From Basidiobolus meristosporus CBS 931.73 (Eukaryota; Basidiobolomycota; Basidiobolomycetes; Basidiobolales; Basidiobolaceae): a stretch of DNA of 64,000 nucleotides. How positions within the stretch are numbered: position 1 is the first letter of the stretch; every line of letters starts with the position of its first letter. A program made the position numbers and the translations under genes. The stretch is from NCBI GenBank assembly GCA_002104905.1, contig MCFE01000104.1, forward strand, positions 62,001 through 126,000. Direction: 5' to 3'. Positions 33,787 through 44,538 of this stretch are shown here, piece by piece. Under the pieces are notes generated by a model. The model ran no database searches, was not told where the DNA came from, and worked only from the letters and a program-made list of their open reading frames with translations.

Positions 33787-35288
33787 ATGCTAAGAAGTAC
33801 CGTATTTAATAGAGGTTTGATATTTGATATCTATATATATACAAAGACACAGCTCTTTCATCCGGTATACTGATCTTTACCTCTCCTACTTCTATGCAGC
33901 TCTTACCCAAGCAGCTCGCTCCAAAGCTTCCCAACAATTACCCAAAGCCCTTGCATCATACTCTACCGCTACCCGTACGTACGGAGGTCTCTCTGATGAA
34001 GATCGTATTTTCACCAATCTTTACGGCCGTCACGATTTCCGCCTGAAGGGTGCGTTGAAGCGTGGTGACTGGTATAAAACCAAGGAGATCTTATTAAAGG
34101 GCCACGAATGGATTTTAAGTGAAATGAAGGCTTCCGGACTTCGTGGTCGTGGTGGAGCCGGTTTCCCTACCGGTATGAAGTGGGGATTCATGAACAAGCC
34201 TCTTGACGGTCGTCCCCGCTACTTGGTAGTCAACGCTGATGAGGGAGAGCCTGGTACCTGCAAAGATCGTGAGATTATGAGACATGATCCCCACAAGTTG
34301 ATTGAGGGTTGCTTGATTGGCGGTAGAGCTATGAACGCCAATGCTGCATATATTTACATTCGTGGTGAATTCTACAACGAAGCCTCCAATTTGCAAGAAG
34401 CCATTAATGAGGCCTATGCTGCCGGTCTCATTGGCAAAAATGCCTGTGGTACTGGATATGATTTCGATGTGTACGTCCATCGCGGTGCTGGTGCCTACAT
34501 CTGCGGTGAGGAGACTGCATTGATCGAATCTATTGAAGGCAAGCAAGGCAAACCTAGATTGAAGCCCCCGTTCCCTGCTGATGTTGGTCTTTTCGGATGC
34601 CCTACCACCGTCTCCAATGTCGAGACTGTTGCTGGTGGCCCCAACCATTTGCAGACGCGGTGGAAGCTGGTTTGCCGGATTTGGACGTGAACGTAATAGT
34701 GGTACCAAGCTCTTCTGTATTTCTGGACACGTCAATAACCCATGCACCGTGGAGGAGGAAATGTCTATTCCCCTGAAGGACCTCATCGAGCGCCATTGCG
34801 GTGGTGTTCGTGGAGGATGGGACAATCTCTTGGCTATTATCCCCGGTGGTTCCTCAGTCCCACTTCTTCCCAAGAGCATCTGTGAAGATGTCCTCATGGA
34901 CTTTGATGCCTTGCGCGATGTACAATCCGGTCTTGGTACTGCTGCTGTCATTGTCATGGACAAATCCACCGACCTTGTTAGAGCCATTTCTAGACTTGCT
35001 GCTTTCTACAAGCACGAGTCTTGCGGCCAATGTACCCCATGCCGTGAGGGTACCAGCTGGATGGCCAACATGATGGCCCGATTCGAGCACGGTCAAGCCA
35101 AGATTGATGAGATTGACATGATCGAAGAATTATCTAGACAAATTGAAGGACACACTATCTGTGCATTGGGAGATGCCGCCGCCTGGCCCGTTCAAGGTTT
35201 AATCCGTCATTTCCGACCAGATATCGAGAAGAAGATCGCCGACTATAAGGCCGGTTTGGAGCAGAATGTCTCTGCCGCTCAATTCTAA
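33787..35288 (+). CDS. NDUFV1: Complex I 51 kDa flavoprotein subunit, with an apparent 1-nt frame break
   Basis: Matrix-arm subunit binding NADH, FMN and cluster N3. Exon 1 is 33787-33814; exon 2 starts at 33900. An N-terminal presequence (MLRSTVFNR, then [11 protein letters not shown]) is typical. Motifs are [59 protein letters not shown] and [15 protein letters not shown]. The frame breaks at about 34634: VSNVETVA should continue [10 protein letters not shown], but one extra G is present (GCTGGTGGCC). The other frame then carries [16 protein letters not shown] and the 4Fe-4S site [11 protein letters not shown], then [13 protein letters not shown], to the stop at 35288. Removing one base gives 471 aa, as expected. 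A sequencing error or a recent lesion explains it better than an intron. Confidence 0.93.
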
Positions 35289-35844
35289 GCGCCAGCTTCA
35301 AAACGTAGGAGCACCATTTATATATAATTGAATAACAAAGCTTTTTATTCAATTTCGAGCAAGGAATTTCCTCATGACCGAACACATCTTTTTTACGATT
35401 CATTTAAATCAAATCATCTCGCAATCCACAAGTAAATACTTCTTCACATTAATTCACTTTGATTACTACCTACCGATCCCGATTGATCTGGCATTTGTGC
35501 TGGGCTAGGTTGGTTGGGTGTTGGTTGCCCTAAGTGGTGGGAGCAGCATTTTGCACCATTTTTATTAAGGATGCTCATGAAAACCCAACAATTAGGAAAT
35601 TTCAAAGTAAAGTGATACTTTAACTATACAACCCGATGTTTACAGTCAAAGTCAATATAAGATGAATGGGAAAGTTTAAAAACCAAGGAATGTTTGGCAA
35701 ATAATATGAATACTGGAGAAACGATCAAATTAGTGTACTGAAGGCTCGGGGAAATGAAGAAACGATGTGTACGTGTAAACCAACAAAAATCTTGAAGACT
35801 ATACAGTAACAAGGGGATGAAGTGGTTTCGCAGTGTTTAATGGG
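35289..35844. other. Convergent intergenic, NDUFV1 and SAPS gene
   Basis: About 0.56 kb, AT-rich, between two 3' ends. No feature seen. Confidence 0.4.
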
Positions 35845-38800
35845 TCATTTGGACTCGGGCAGTGGCGCGACTTCTATCAGGTCAGTAGTATCCTCTTCAA
35901 CTAGAGCTGTACCTTGTCGAGTCTATATCGTACACACCAAGTTTAAATACCAAGCATAATTCGGATTGATGCCAACCCTAACATACCTGAAAGTGCTCAT
36001 CCTCCTCTTCTTCAACATTATCCTTATGCGAGGGTTCGAAGTTATCATGGAAGTCAGCAGACCAGTCAGCAATTGTCATAAAGCGCTTTGTTTCGTCACC
36101 CTCCTGTGCGTGCTCAGCAGACGCCTAGGATTGAGAAGGTTGATACCAGATCTCGCAAAATGTATATTTTATTCAGCTTACCAGACTGTTGATACCTGTC
36201 TGCTCCAATTTGCTGGGACAATGGAGTTCAGCTACCAAGCCTCACGGACTATATCAATATTATGGATTACCTCAACCAGTCTGGATCCTCTTCATCACTT
36301 TCATCGTCATCGTCAAATGATGACACAAACTGACTCCGAAGCTCGCCACTTGGAGTCAAGTACCTGGAAAATTGCTCGCGATCTACGTCCTCCTCTTCCT
36401 CTTCATAATCATCTTCATCTGTATCGTTGAAGCCATTCAGTAGATTTGGTCTTTGACCGCCCAACGGCTGCTGATCTCTTTCCTTGATTTCGCGAAGAGT
36501 TTTGGAGACGTATTCCTTCCAAGCTTCTGTTTCAACTTGATCTATATCACGCAAGTGTGGTCAGAAACACTTCAACCCTGAAGAGTGTCCCTTATCAATT
36601 ACCTTTAACATCTGCCGCAACCTCTGGGCATCGTTCAATCAAACGCACAACCTCCTCGGCAATAAAAGTCAAATGACCCATGTATCCGAGTCGAATAGTT
36701 TTGGGGCTTTCACTAGTGACATGAACAATGGATTAGATGCATCCTAAGGGCGAGTTTCATGTACGCTTACGGCGTCGAGTCACATAGTTTCTGTGCATCC
36801 GTTATTCTAGAAGTAATGCCAGCATCATTGAAAACCTAGTTCTGGGAGATTAGTGAGGAGACCAAACTAATTGAAGAAGCCAACTCACCGAAAGAATAAG
36901 CCCTTTGTTCACATCTACTTCGTATGGAAGATTTAGAACCTGATGCAATATATCATACACTATAGTATGTAGGAAGTTATTCCAAGGATGGGCGAAAAAT
37001 AGATCCTGGATTGCGGGCCTGTTAATTCCTGATGAAGTTATATCTTAAGCTCAAGAACCTTAATTTACCAAGCAAGAGGCAACAATTTTGTGATTGATGT
37101 ACTTCTGCTTCAGGATGGTACCAGCTAGAGATAGTAATGAGTAGTTTAGCTTTGGCCACTTGGTAGTCAAGCTTTTGGCATTACCATCGTCTTCTTGGGA
37201 GATCTCCTGGGCTTCGTCTCCCGACTCGGAATCAGACATGTTGACATTGGCACAGTGAAGCAACTCAGCATATAGCTCGCATACTTTGAGCCGTTCAAAT
37301 CCCAGAGGTTTGACTTTACCAACTGTAGTGTCGATATATTCGGACTGAGATGTCTATGTTAGCACAAGTCCATGGAATCAACACCTGTGTCGAGTAAATG
37401 TCATACCAGGTTACGCGGATTCGTTAATATATTCTGAAAATCGCCGAGACGACCGCTAAGAACTCTGAGCATATCGCTTAAGTCAATCGGTGCAAAAGGT
37501 CGGTTGTATTGGAATAAATCGTTTGGCTCGTCATCACTAGTATGAAAACATCGTTGGTCAAAGGCACGAACATTTTACCGCAATAGATCCTCTGACTTTA
37601 CCCGCAGTTTCCTCTAATCAATTCAATGAAGATTCCTATTCCGTTTACCAATACGGAGGCCGCGTTAGGGGCGGAGCTATCCAGCATATAGTCCACGAGC
37701 TTTGTGATGGATTTTTCACTAATACATCGGCATGGTTCAGCGCAGTTCAGAGCGGAATCACGAAATAAGATATATGGAAAACCTTTTCAATTCGGATATC
37801 AGTGCATTTGGGCCGGCATTTGATTCTTGACGATTATTCGATTTGGAAATTGTGATGATATCCAAGATGATGGATGCAACTGTCGAATGGGTCTATTGGG
37901 AAGGAGTGAGAATGCAGTAGAACGGCCATCTCCACGGGAGCCTTACCTCGGGGTCGCGCGTAGGATTCAATTGATCAATCAATCTGCTCATCAGACCTTC
38001 AGAAGAAAGCCACTACATAGATATGCGTTATTGATTGTTTAGTGAGGTGTGCACATCATTATCGTATTGCTAACCTCAATGACCCCAGCACCGCTAGGCA
38101 ATTCATCCAAACTGATGAGCTTCAGAACAATATCCATAATGGCAGGAGTCTCCAAATGAAGCAGAAATTTGTCAACGGCACCAGGTTGAGATTTGATAAA
38201 GGCAATCATCTTGGGTTTCGTTTACTTTAGTCTTTAGCTTCAGGTGTTCAAACAACTAATTGAAACCAACCTCGTCGCTTTTTTTCCCCAAGAGTGTACC
38301 GATGATCTTACTAAAGTAAGCAGCCTGCAAGGAATCCAACGGGGCAGGTTTATCGAGTATTTCCCAATAGGAGGTTAACAGCTCTTTGTTCTCAAGAATG
38401 GCCTTGCTAAGCCCCCACACTTCCTCACACGATAAGATTTCACCGGCGAGATAGGGATACCTAGTGATGAAGGGGAATGCAGGTTATAGTCAGATTGGTC
38501 CCTGGAAAACAGCCCATTAGATCCTTTACTTCATATCAACTTGCTGCTCTTCCGTGTCGAAATTCAAATAGCCAAATAGCCGACCAAGCACTTCCGGTAG
38601 ACATAAACTATTAGGGTACGGATAAACAGTCGTTAGATGAGGATTGGCAGAGCTTGTACACCAACGACCACCCAGAAATATCTCTCGCTGGCAACAAGAA
38701 ACAATATGGACACACGAATATCGTAAAGGGATAATTACAATTCTATCAGCTTGCTGTTAGCTGCTCTCAACTCTTGAAGGATGTCATCTTGATCCATCAA

Positions 38801-38878
38801 TTCCTCCACCGTCACATCCTCTTTTTCCAGGAGAGTATCCACAGGGGATACTGTATGAAAACCAAACCGCCAGAACAT
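35845..38878 (-). CDS. SIT4-associated / PP6 regulatory subunit (SAPS family)
   Basis: Regulatory subunit of the Sit4/PP6 phosphatase. The start at 38878 gives the family signature [20 protein letters not shown] followed by [27 protein letters not shown]. The helical SAPS domain is spread over many short exons between about 38.8 and 36.6 kb (I did not fix every join). The C-terminal part contains a conserved block [15 protein letters not shown], an acidic run ([15 protein letters not shown]), [15 protein letters not shown], then [16 protein letters not shown] and the final [18 protein letters not shown] to the stop at 35845. Acidic C-termini are normal for this family. Homologs are Sap155/Sap190, Ekc1 and PPP6R. 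Confidence 0.87.
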
Positions 38879-39494
38879 GGTATGCGTTCAGCCCGAAGAA
38901 TTCGATTGTTTCGAACAAAAATGATAAAAACTAAAAAAAAGAGCTTCTAATTTATGAGTCTCAGAAAGATGACTTTCGTTCGTATGGAAAAGACTTCTCT
39001 AGCATACACTGGCCCCGGATGCGTTCAAAGAGCAAAGTATCTTCGTAATAGTGAATTTTCTGTGACACTAGTAGGCCCAACTGGAAAGATGAATAATATA
39101 GGTTCACAGGGGATGCCAATATCGCAAGAGTAGTCTAGGGTAATGAAAATTCGATAAGCTATAACGCGTAACATCCAATTCTCAATGCTTTTTAAGCTAC
39201 CTTCCGCTATGATTGGTTTTGTTTTTAAACAATGTTGGGCCAACCAAATTGGTATTGGCTAATTAACAAATGATGTAGGTGTGTTTTGAATACCTTCACA
39301 GATGCAAATCGTTCATTTATCAACCGAACTTCAGGTATCTTTCTAAAATGATTGAACTAGAGCACTATCAGGAAACTGAAGACTTCTTTCTCTCTCCTCA
39401 CATCCAGGACATAGCGGGGGTGAAGTAGATAATATTGATCTTATTGAATATTAATATATATCAAGCAATTCATTTTAATACAGAAATTATGTCT
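38879..39494. other. Intergenic, SAPS gene promoter
   Basis: About 0.62 kb with A-rich runs near 38,930. No gene recognised. Confidence 0.4.
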
Positions 39495-41530
39495 CTATTT
39501 GGCACCAAACGAAAATCCAGTGGCTGGCTTGGCAGCATTCGAGCCAAAGAGTCCTCCTGTAGATGGCGTACTGGTATTACCTCCAAAAAGGCCTCCTGTG
39601 GCAGGTGTAGTGGTGCTAGCTCCGAACAGGCCTCCCGTGGCCGGGGCGGCAGTGCTTGCACCAAATTGGGTACCCGAGGATTGGGTGGTAGCAGTAGAAC
39701 CAAAGAGCCCACCAGTTGCTGGAGCAGCAGTACTTGCACCGAATAATCCGCCAGTTGCTGGAGCGGCAGTGCTTGCACCAAACAACCCACCAGTTGCTGG
39801 AGCCGCAGAGCTTGCACCAAACAACCCACCAGTTGCTGGAGCCGCAGAGCTTGCACCAAACAATCCACCTGTGGATGGGGTAGGCTGCACTACTTGTGGT
39901 ATTTCCGAAGAGACCACCAGAGGTACCAGTGGCCGGTGTGGTGCTACCGAATAAGCCGCCACCTGTGGTGGTTGTGGAATTTGCAGGCGCAGTGCTGCCA
40001 AATAGAGAGGATGTGGTGGTTCCAGCGGTAGATTGACCAAAAAGACCGCCAGTTGCAGAACCAGAGGCCTGCGGGGCCTGGTAAGTGCTGGCGGTAGGTT
40101 GGAGCATACTAATCATGAGAGATTCAGAATCGTCCGAAATCTTTGGGATCTTTTGGGATTTCTTGACATCCTCGGGGAATGGGCTCTTGTCGTCATTGTA
40201 AACTCGGCGTCTATAATTCAGATACAATTCCTTCTGTCTCTTAACTGCGCTATGCAATGTGGCGACTTTGCCAGCAATGGCGAGGAAAGTTTCGTGTTGG
40301 TTCCGCATGATTTCTGTAAGTGCGCCGGGAGAAAACCTCGCGGTTTGGGCAATCGAAGATAAATGTCTCTCTATGTCCTCGATATTGTGCTTATATTGCA
40401 ACATGCGGGATTCGAAAGAGGTGACCAAATTCCAAAAATAATCGAATGTGAGTCGAACACCGGGAAAATGGACATGGTGGTTGTTGGGGCTCTTGAGTGC
40501 ATTAATGCCACGGCCAGCAATCTCAGCATTTTTGATTTCCTTGTTCATGGTTTTGTTCAGGTTGGAAATAAGCTCCATGTCTCTTTCTAATGAGAATTTG
40601 AGGCCAACAAGTTTCTAAGAGTATAGGTGTGAGTTAACCGTTCTAGGAACGGATATTCAGAATAAAAAGCACTTACTTCGTTTAGCACCTGGGCCTCTTC
40701 TGATACCTTGTTAATAAAATCGGGAGTTTCGCGCGCTGTCACGTAGTCGTAACTGTGAATCTGGGATTGAATACTCTTTCTGTAAAGCAGAGAGAAGGTT
40801 ACACCAGCAATCCAAATCTAACAAAGATGTATTGGTAACTGACTCAATCTCCTCTATCATTTTCTTGGCATCTTCGGGTAATTCCGAAAACTTGGTGGTT
40901 CGAACGATCGATTGAGGATTGATGGGTGCACTAAGCAAATTGAGGAGCTTAGAATACACTATAACAACACTAGAGCTTCGCATGTCCTACCTCGGAGCAG
41001 ATGTGTTACTGGCAGTAGTGGTAGTAGTACTTGCGCTCGGGGTTGTAGCTCCAAAAAGAGAAGTGGTGGGGGTAGATGTTGATGTGGTGGTGCTACCTAG
41101 AGAAAGTCCGGTGGAGGCGCCTCCCGTAGTAGCAGGTGTAGAAAGGGAAAATGTGGTGGATGCGGGGGTATTGCTGGAAGTATTTCCGAACAAAGAAGTA
41201 CTAGTAGAGGCAGAAGAGGTGTTACCAAATAGCGATGGTGTGCTAGTGGCGGTACTAGCTGTAGGAGTAGTGGTGGTGGTGCCAAAGGAAAAGCCGCTGG
41301 CTGGGGCCGCGGTGGTAGTACTGGTTGCATTTGATGTGTTACCAAAAAGTGAAGTGCTGTTTGTGGTAGGCGCAGTGGTCGTAGAGGCTCCAAAGGAGAA
41401 ACCACCAGCTGGGGCACTGGTCGTGGCTGTACTGGTATTGTTGCCGCCAAATCTTGACACATCAATAGGAAGGTTAGGCAATCGAACATCCCTTTTCTTT
41501 GATTACAAAGTATATAACTTACGAGAACAT
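39495..41530 (-). CDS. NUP58: FG nucleoporin p58/p45 (yeast Nup49-like), with an apparent frame break
   Basis: Central-channel nucleoporin of the Nup62 complex. The N-terminal FG region has FSFGAS, SLFGNTS and FSFGTT repeats, from MF..DVRLPNLPIDVSRFGG. The start at 41530 needs a very short intron, so it is provisional. A helical middle region follows with INPQSIVRTTKFSELPED, LVGLKFSLERDMELI, VRLTFDYFWNLVTSFESRML, IERHLSSIAQ and MRNQHETFLAIAGKV. A C-terminal FG tail then holds a tandem array of GGLFGASTAAPAT units and ends FSFGAK. The frame changes at about 39882, where one extra base sits between GGLFGNTTSSAA and TPSTGGLFGA. An intron at that spot fits poorly because both sides keep FG repeats. 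Confidence 0.87.
39700..39870 (-). repeat. 39-bp tandem repeats coding for GLFG units
   Basis: Four to five near-identical 39-bp units, each encoding 13 residues of the form GGLFGA(S/T)(S/T)AAPAT, lie inside the NUP58 tail. They belong to the coding sequence. Such arrays can expand or contract by slippage. Confidence 0.85.
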
Positions 41531-41966
41531 TACGTGTCTGGTGATTGGGGTTGAGTTCTATGTAATGTATATTTGAGCTCGGTATATTCACACTTCACGA
41601 GCTGAAATCGCTACAATAAAGAAAAAAGCAAAAAAAAGCGTGTTATCCAAACAAATTATAACGGTTGCTTGATTACAATGATTGAAATTTAATTAGGTAA
41701 CTTGAATAAACAATCAGTGCAAGATGATACACGTCTTCTAAACCACGAGTGCACCGGGTGATAAGAAAAACTAATTTGGCTGAATATTTCTTAGGTCCAC
41801 TCTAAGTTCGTATACCATCTTGTGAATGCATTGGAAACCACACGAAATAATAATCTCCACTCTGGCTTAACTAGTACAAGCATTCCTACATCTATGGTCC
41901 ACACTAATTTCCATAAGTTACAATTAGCCCAGGCGGAGTAGAATCGTGAGAGGTTAGGGCTACAAA
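41531..41966. other. Intergenic, NUP58 promoter and U6 downstream region
   Basis: About 0.44 kb. Nothing else seen. Confidence 0.4.
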
Positions 41967-42025
41967 AAAATGTCCTCCGAAGAGGTGTCCACTCAAGATT
42001 TACGTGTCATCCTTGTGCAGGGGCC

Positions 42026-42056
<31 letters not shown>

Positions 42057-42082
42057 TTCAAGTGTCAGAGGTCCCTAAGGAC
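41967..42082 (-). ncRNA. U6: U6 spliceosomal snRNA
   Basis: The minus strand has the invariant core AATTGGAACGATACAGAGAA, then GATTAGCATGGCCCCTGC and ACAAGGATGACAC, covering the ACAGAGA box, the AGC triad and the internal stem-loop. The 5' end GTCC-TTAG-GGAC forms the expected capped stem-loop. A run of seven T at 41964-41970 is the Pol III terminator. An A/T box (TATAAT) lies about 30 bp upstream of the 5' end. Downstream of the internal stem-loop the RNA is about 10 nt longer than usual and holds the hairpin CCTC-TTCG-GAGG. No intron interrupts the catalytic core. Confidence 0.96.
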
Positions 42083-42104
42083 GTGACGATGGAAGAGGTT
42101 TTAT

Positions 42105-42125
42105 TTGGATTATATTTTACCAAAA
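42105..42125 (-). promoter_or_regulatory. TATA-like element of the U6 gene
   Basis: AAAATATAATCC on the minus strand about 30 bp upstream of the U6 5' end. The position fits a TATA box of an external Pol III promoter. I did not find a convincing downstream B box. Confidence 0.45.
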
Positions 42126-42322
42126 TTCTTGCTGATCAGAAGTTATGGGATACGATTGGTACCGACATTCATTTATTTAGAACCATTCCCCAACTATCCC
42201 CATAATTCATCGGGGAGGGGACCAGAGCAAAAATAGAGTGGGGTAATTTTGAGTGTTTTCCTAAGTAAAGCTCTTATTTGATTCTATTATTGCTTACCAT
42301 TTGTCTTTGTTACGTTAACACC

Positions 42323-42737
42323 ATGTCGTGGAAAAGCCAATTGTCTCAGCACATCAAGGAACTTCGCATCCATTTCTGCCAAAAGTCTCCTGCTAGCAGC
42401 GGTCTTCGGTAACTAAACCTGAACTCACAACAATTTGAATTATTCTCACAGTTTTCTTTAGTGAATACGTTGCCAAAAACTACGCTTCCTTGAAAGAGAG
42501 CAATCCCAAGGTGCCCATTCTTATCCGTGAGGCTGCTGGTGTTGACGCTCGTATTTTCGCGCGATATGGTACCCCCTCAATTTCCCACCCGAATGTAGTT
42601 TCCCATTCCTAACCGAGATGACTCTAGGTTTTGGCCAAGAAAAGAAGGTCGTCCTTAACAATCTGAAGCCTCAAGAAATCGAGAAGGCCTTAGAAACTTT
42701 GGTTCAATCCGCCCAGAACCAAGCCAAATCACTTTAA
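42323..42737 (+). CDS. NDUFA2: Complex I accessory subunit B8
   Basis: Thioredoxin-like L51/S25/CI-B8 subunit in the matrix arm. Three exons: the first ends ASSGLR, the second reads EYVAKNYASLKESNPKVPIL then IREAAGVDARIFARY, the third GFGQEKKVVLNNLKPQEIEK to ALETLVQSAQNQAKSL. About 100 aa, the family size. The motif REAAGVDARIFARYGFG is diagnostic. It is the second complex I gene in the window, 7 kb from NDUFV1. Confidence 0.95.
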
Positions 42738-43018
42738 ACATATTTCATCCCCCTGGTCCAAGCCAATCAACAGAATATACAAAATATCAGCATTAAACAG
42801 TTGTTACAAATTTATTTCGTTGGTCACTTCTATCTCTAGTTCCGCTACAGGATCGGTCTCTTGAGGCACGTCAACTGCCAAAATTTTCTCAACAAGATGA
42901 CTCAATTCAATCCATCGGAAATCAGTGAATGGATGAACAGAAGAGAAATTCCAAAATTGATCTGGTATTCGCTGGTATTCATTAAAAATCTGGCAATAAA
43001 GTAGGCAAACTGATGGTT

Positions 43019-43474
43019 CTACTTGCTATGATCCCAAGCCAGAGTCGGCTCAGGAGGCGCCAGGTACGACTCTATCTCTCCTCCATCCTTAGCCTGTCGA
43101 GGGCAGGTTGATGCATGGTGCTGCTTGACCTGGGATTGTCGTTTCTGAATCGATTTGGCTGGAGTGACTCGAAGTATAGGACTGGGTTTTGTATGAGTCA
43201 TTTTCCACCAGTTTGCAACGTATACCACAATTATAGTAAGAACTCCCAAGGAGATCAGCCCCAGCAGAATTATCAGTGCAAGAGCCAAGGCCCGGGTAAT
43301 GCTGGTACGATCATAGATGATATTTGAGGTAGCGGGGTCAACATGCGCCACAACGAACGGAATCCCGTCATCAGTCGGTAGTTGATTTTGGGAGATTTCA
43401 AATGGCATCGATGCAACTGTGGGTACCAACCCCAAGATCCCAAGGAGAATGTACTTAATGTGGTCCCTGTTCAT
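43019..43474 (-). CDS. Small single-pass type I membrane protein A
   Basis: 151 aa, no recognised family. Signal peptide (IKYILLGILGLVPTVASM), short ectodomain of about 40 residues (FEISQNQLPTDDGIPFVVA, then TSNIIYDRTS), one TM helix (ALALALIILLGLISLGVLTI), and a basic cytoplasmic tail (KSIQKRQSQVKQHH) ending acidic and Pro-rich. A TATAAA lies at 43529-43534, about 55 bp upstream. It is head to head with a second protein of the same layout (43920). An open minus-strand stretch at about 42830-43000 follows the stop and could be a missed exon, but I found no in-phase splice. Confidence 0.6.
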   Translation of the reverse strand: MNRDHIKYILLGILGLVPTVASMPFEISQNQLPTDDGIPFVVAHVDPATSNIIYDRTSITRALALALIILLGLISLGVLTIIVVYVANWWKMTHTKPSPILRVTPAKSIQKRQSQVKQHHASTCPRQAKDGGEIESYLAPPEPTLAWDHSK

Positions 43475-43919
43475 AGCTTACAGAAGGAAAGTAAAGGCCA
43501 GCGTGAGAGTAGAGTCTTCGTCGCTATCTTTATACCCAACTAACAGAATGCCATTGTCATCCAGCAAGTAATTGTGCACCTCGGAAAATATGAGGGAGAA
43601 TGGTATTCTTTCTTGAACCACCGTCTGTTATTAACTCAGGCCTCGTTGCCCCACATCTCCACATTTTCTGGAGTGCGGGGCATTCGATTATCAATGATAA
43701 ATAACGCGTTCTAAAGATAGCTTTCAGATTGTGCAATAGTCAGATGCCCTCAACAAATCTTCTGCAGTATAATCACAATGGATGTGGGGATCTGCAACCC
43801 TAGTGCATGTTTTAATTGTCATCAGATGGTAACTCCATGCATATCCTCAAAGGCTATAAAAGCTTCCCCGCATCCTCCAGGAACTTGAAATCACCACATT
43901 TTGTCACTGTATCTTCCGT
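43475..43919. promoter_or_regulatory. Divergent promoter of the two small membrane proteins
   Basis: 445 bp with a TATAAA facing each gene: 43529-43534 (minus) and 43855-43860 (plus, in GGCTATAAAAGC). Each TATA lies 55-65 bp from its ATG. Such clear TATA boxes are not obvious at the housekeeping genes of the window, which suggests regulated expression. Confidence 0.5.
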
Positions 43920-44279
43920 ATGTTCTCCATGTCTCGCCAATTTCTTTTTGCTACTTTGTTTTCCCTCAGCATTAGCCGAGCGATTGGGGGCAGTATGATT
44001 GAAGAGCACGCTGGAACTATTGATTATGTGGTGATTCCAGATGGGCTTCTTTCTTCAGTCGAGTTCAACACCCATTCTTTACCGTGGCTACTGGTATTTC
44101 TGTTGGTTATAGGGGTTTTTGGCTTTCTCGGGATGTTGTGTTGCTTTGGGATGGCATTTACTCGACAGTATTATCGATTACGTAAAAATGCTATACGTAA
44201 AGGGGGTCGTGGATATCGGGAGGAGAAAGAGGAATTAATGATACTTCCGGAGCAGGATCTTATATCAACTAAAGTTTAG
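43920..44279 (+). CDS. Small single-pass type I membrane protein B
   Basis: 119 aa, no recognised family. Signal peptide (MSRQFLFATLFSLSISRAIG; the ATG at 43920 or 43929), ectodomain of about 40 residues (EEHAGTIDYVVIPDGLLSS), one TM helix (LPWLLVFLLVIGVFGFLGML) followed by CCFGMAF, where the cysteines could be palmitoylated. The tail is basic then acidic (RLRKNAIRKGGRGY, EEKEELMILPEQDL). The layout mirrors the divergent neighbour at 43019-43474 though sequence identity is not evident. Intronless. Confidence 0.6.
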   Translation: MFSMSRQFLFATLFSLSISRAIGGSMIEEHAGTIDYVVIPDGLLSSVEFNTHSLPWLLVFLLVIGVFGFLGMLCCFGMAFTRQYYRLRKNAIRKGGRGYREEKEELMILPEQDLISTKV

Positions 44280-44538
44280 TCCGCGCATTTCGTTCCATTT
44301 AATGAATACTTAACATCTTGCCAGCGAGTAGAAATTTTGTAGAATGTAAATAAACCACAATTCCCATGGTGATATCCGAGGAACACCGCCATTAACAAAC
44401 GACTAACCAAGCCCATAATATGGCGCTTTTACTTCATAAATGTTAACTATTGATTGTTTTATACAGATGAGATGGTAGGCTTCTGTGTTAAATGAGTATG
44501 GTATGAAGGAGATTTCAGATTGAGAACTGAGCTTGCAT

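Noticed and set aside
34625-34645. Intron to explain the NDUFV1 frame break
   Set aside because: Sequence on both sides is conserved and contiguous; only one base is surplus, and no GT-AG intron can remove it.
34115-34987. 290-codon ORF antisense to NDUFV1
   Set aside because: It lies fully opposite the conserved NDUFV1 coding exon and has no family features; a codon-bias shadow.
39700-39870. Regular repeats resembling a CRISPR array
   Set aside because: The units are contiguous 39-bp coding repeats without spacers, inside NUP58, in a eukaryotic genome.
40919-41554. 211-codon Val-rich plus-strand ORF
   Set aside because: Antisense of the Ser/Thr/Ala-rich FG region of NUP58.
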